This document shows positions 51,506 through 52,567 of a stretch of DNA of 52,567 nucleotides, piece by piece (positions within the stretch are counted from its first letter, which is position 1; each line of letters opens with the position of its first letter). Made by a program: the position numbers and the translations under genes. The notes beneath the pieces are model-generated. The model searched no databases. It was given only the letters and a program-made list of their open reading frames with translations, and was not told the origin of the DNA. The DNA comes from Planctomycetota bacterium (GTDB taxonomy: Bacteria > Planctomycetota > Phycisphaerae > UBA1845 > UTPLA1): the NCBI GenBank assembly GCA_016235815.1, contig JACRIM010000053.1:1-52567 (forward strand). The letters are read 5' to 3'.

Positions 51506-51525
51506 GCCGGCGTTTGCTGGCTTTT
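51506..51525 (+). terminator. Candidate terminator separated from the TolC-like gene by the element
   Basis: GCCGGC and GCTGGC pair over 6 bp (one G-T) around GTTT and are followed by TTTT. Before insertion it would have stood about 150 bp after the TolC-like stop. The following 51,526-51,937 holds only a doubtful 67-codon ORF (51,568-51,771) with one hydrophobic stretch. Confidence 0.45.
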
Positions 51526-51937
51526 CCCGGCGTACTTGATTGAGACGGCGGGGCCGCGCGGCGATGGATGATGGTTGTTCTGTTTGGGCTCGTTGATGCA
51601 CATGGGATGGTTCCCTCCTTCTTCTCATGGACACCTATCAGTCTTGCTCAGTGTTTCATCGTTGGTGTGATTTTGTTTGTAAGTGGCGGGCGGAGCGGAA
51701 GTTGGGCGGCAAGTTCTGGCAGGCCAGCGGAACGACGAATCGCGGCGATTGATCGCTCGGGTGCAGTGTAAACTTTTTGTTTGTGAGGATCCGTGAATGT
51801 GGGGGCGGTGGGATCAGGAACGGTCCATCTTGTTCGATTTCATGTATGCTGGACGAGCCGAAACGTAGGATCCGTTTTTTGTGCCTATTGTGCTCACGTC
51901 ATAGTTATAGTTCCGTATTATTGAGACTGGGAATCCC

Positions 51938-52489
51938 ATGGCGCGATATACCTTTGCAATTGCATTGTTCGCCGCACATTTGAGTTGTGTGGATGGCACT
52001 CACGTTCAGGACTCGTCACCAACGGAACATAGATTTGGTATCTGGCAACAGCCAACATTTTCTGATGACGGTGACTACTTAGCACTCGTGTTGACAGATC
52101 GTGTGCCGGCCGGGAAATATCAACTTATCATATATAGCGTGGCTCAATGGCGGCGTGTTCAATTTCCTCCGGACATTCTGCTCGAGAATGGCCACTGTAC
52201 CTATTTTCAATGGGGTGTCAGGCCACGCCAGTTCCTTTGCGAAGTAATGGACGCGGATATGCACTTTATTGGCTGGCGAATGGGGTCATTGTTATCCGAT
52301 GAGTATAAAATAATTAAAGATCTCCGAATCTCAAACTGCAATGAATCTCCCAAGGTGTCTCGCAATGGCCAGTTTGTTGCATTTTGTGACGATGGCCGGG
52401 ACACATCTCGAGTATTTCGATACCACCTAAGTAGAGCCGCAGAATCTTTCATGCGGCTTTTTTCTGGACATCGTCATGGTCAAACATGA
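51938..52489 (+). CDS. Secreted beta-propeller-like hypothetical protein
   Basis: 183 residues with an N-terminal signal-like segment (YTFAIALFAAHLSCVDG). PTFSDDGDYLALVLTD and PKVSRNGQFVAFCDDG resemble TolB/PD40-type blades, but the protein is too short for a full propeller, so it may be truncated. A hairpin terminator lies inside the last 20 codons, and in another frame a TAA stands just before it, so the original 3' end may have been changed by a frameshift. Confidence 0.6.
   Translation: MARYTFAIALFAAHLSCVDGTHVQDSSPTEHRFGIWQQPTFSDDGDYLALVLTDRVPAGKYQLIIYSVAQWRRVQFPPDILLENGHCTYFQWGVRPRQFLCEVMDADMHFIGWRMGSLLSDEYKIIKDLRISNCNESPKVSRNGQFVAFCDDGRDTSRVFRYHLSRAAESFMRLFSGHRHGQT
52435..52463 (+). 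terminator. Intrinsic terminator overlapping the end of the preceding ORF
   Basis: AGCCGCA and TGCGGCT form a 7-bp stem around 10 bases, followed by a run of T. It lies 26-54 bp before the annotated stop. Confidence 0.7.
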
Positions 52490-52567
52490 ATCCCATTTGG
52501 TTTCGATGGCCGTTGATTCGGCCGACGCCGCGACGAAAGGCATCAATCAGGTCCTCGATGGCCACGA
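52449..52567 (-). CDS. 3' end of a leftward gene running off the window
   Basis: The minus strand is open from the window edge to a TGA at 52449-52451 and ends EDLIDAFRRGVGRINGHRNQ then MGFMFDHDDVQKKAA, which reads like a natural protein end. The family cannot be told from 39 residues. It overlaps the end of the plus-strand gene by about 40 bp, tail to tail. Confidence 0.45.
   Translation of the reverse strand, partial: VAIEDLIDAFRRGVGRINGHRNQMGFMFDHDDVQKKAA

Overview
The window is a GC-rich bacterial chromosome segment, most likely from a member of the Planctomycetota. This is inference from content: a PEP-CTERM surface protein, a small membrane protein ending in a CKSCGYNLTG..RCPECG zinc ribbon often seen in that phylum, a diheme peroxidase-like cytochrome, and many dispersed palindromic repeats built around GGTTGGAAACC. 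No rRNA, tRNA or CRISPR array was seen.

Layout. 1-5.4 kb: accessory genes (lipoprotein, membrane zinc-ribbon protein, ParE-type toxin-antitoxin pair between two copies of a ~60-bp direct repeat, aquaporin, diheme cytochrome, a convergent HicB/HicA pair). 5.4-10.2 kb: leftward housekeeping block rpmE-prfA-fbp-prmC-glycosyltransferase 9. 10.6-13.2 kb: Nudix hydrolase and rhomboid protease (translationally coupled), then a convergent Fic protein. 13.5-23.8 kb: nuoGHIJKLMN, the membrane half of respiratory complex I plus NuoG and NuoI, without nuoA-F beside it. An ideal Crp/Fnr-type palindrome lies upstream, and palindromic repeats sit in several gene junctions and in the end of nuoM. 23.9-29.9 kb: PEP-CTERM protein, recA, secreted C45-like hydrolase, cdsA and phoH. 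30.0-36.4 kb: a NhaR-like LysR regulator diverging from an HPF-like gene and a type I secretion set (ABC ATPase/permease, HlyD-type adaptor, TolC-type outer membrane protein).

36,523-51,487: a complete 14,965-bp Mu-type transposable element. Its boundaries can be read directly: imperfect 24-bp terminal inverted repeats (19 of 24 matching, TG...CA ends) and a perfect 5-bp target duplication GTCGA on both sides. From a central divergent promoter region it runs leftward through a Ner-like regulator, a small DNA-binding protein, a MuA-type DDE transposase, a MuB-type AAA+ ATPase, an orphan MutS domain-I protein, a tail assembly chaperone with a -1 frameshift site, a tape measure protein, a coiled-coil protein, a two-repeat protein, a sigma-70 factor and a GemA-like protein. 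Rightward it runs through an XRE repressor with a large unknown C-terminal region and four small unknown proteins. It has no recognisable terminase, portal, capsid, tail tube or baseplate gene, and no unassigned ORF is large enough for a usual portal or terminase. The best working hypothesis is a transposing phage satellite, or a new kind of minimal Mu-like element, that supplies its own tail-length-setting module and takes heads from a helper. This is the main candidate for an undescribed system.

51.5-52.6 kb: host sequence resumes with a possible terminator, a short secreted beta-propeller-like protein and the 3' end of a leftward gene running off the window.
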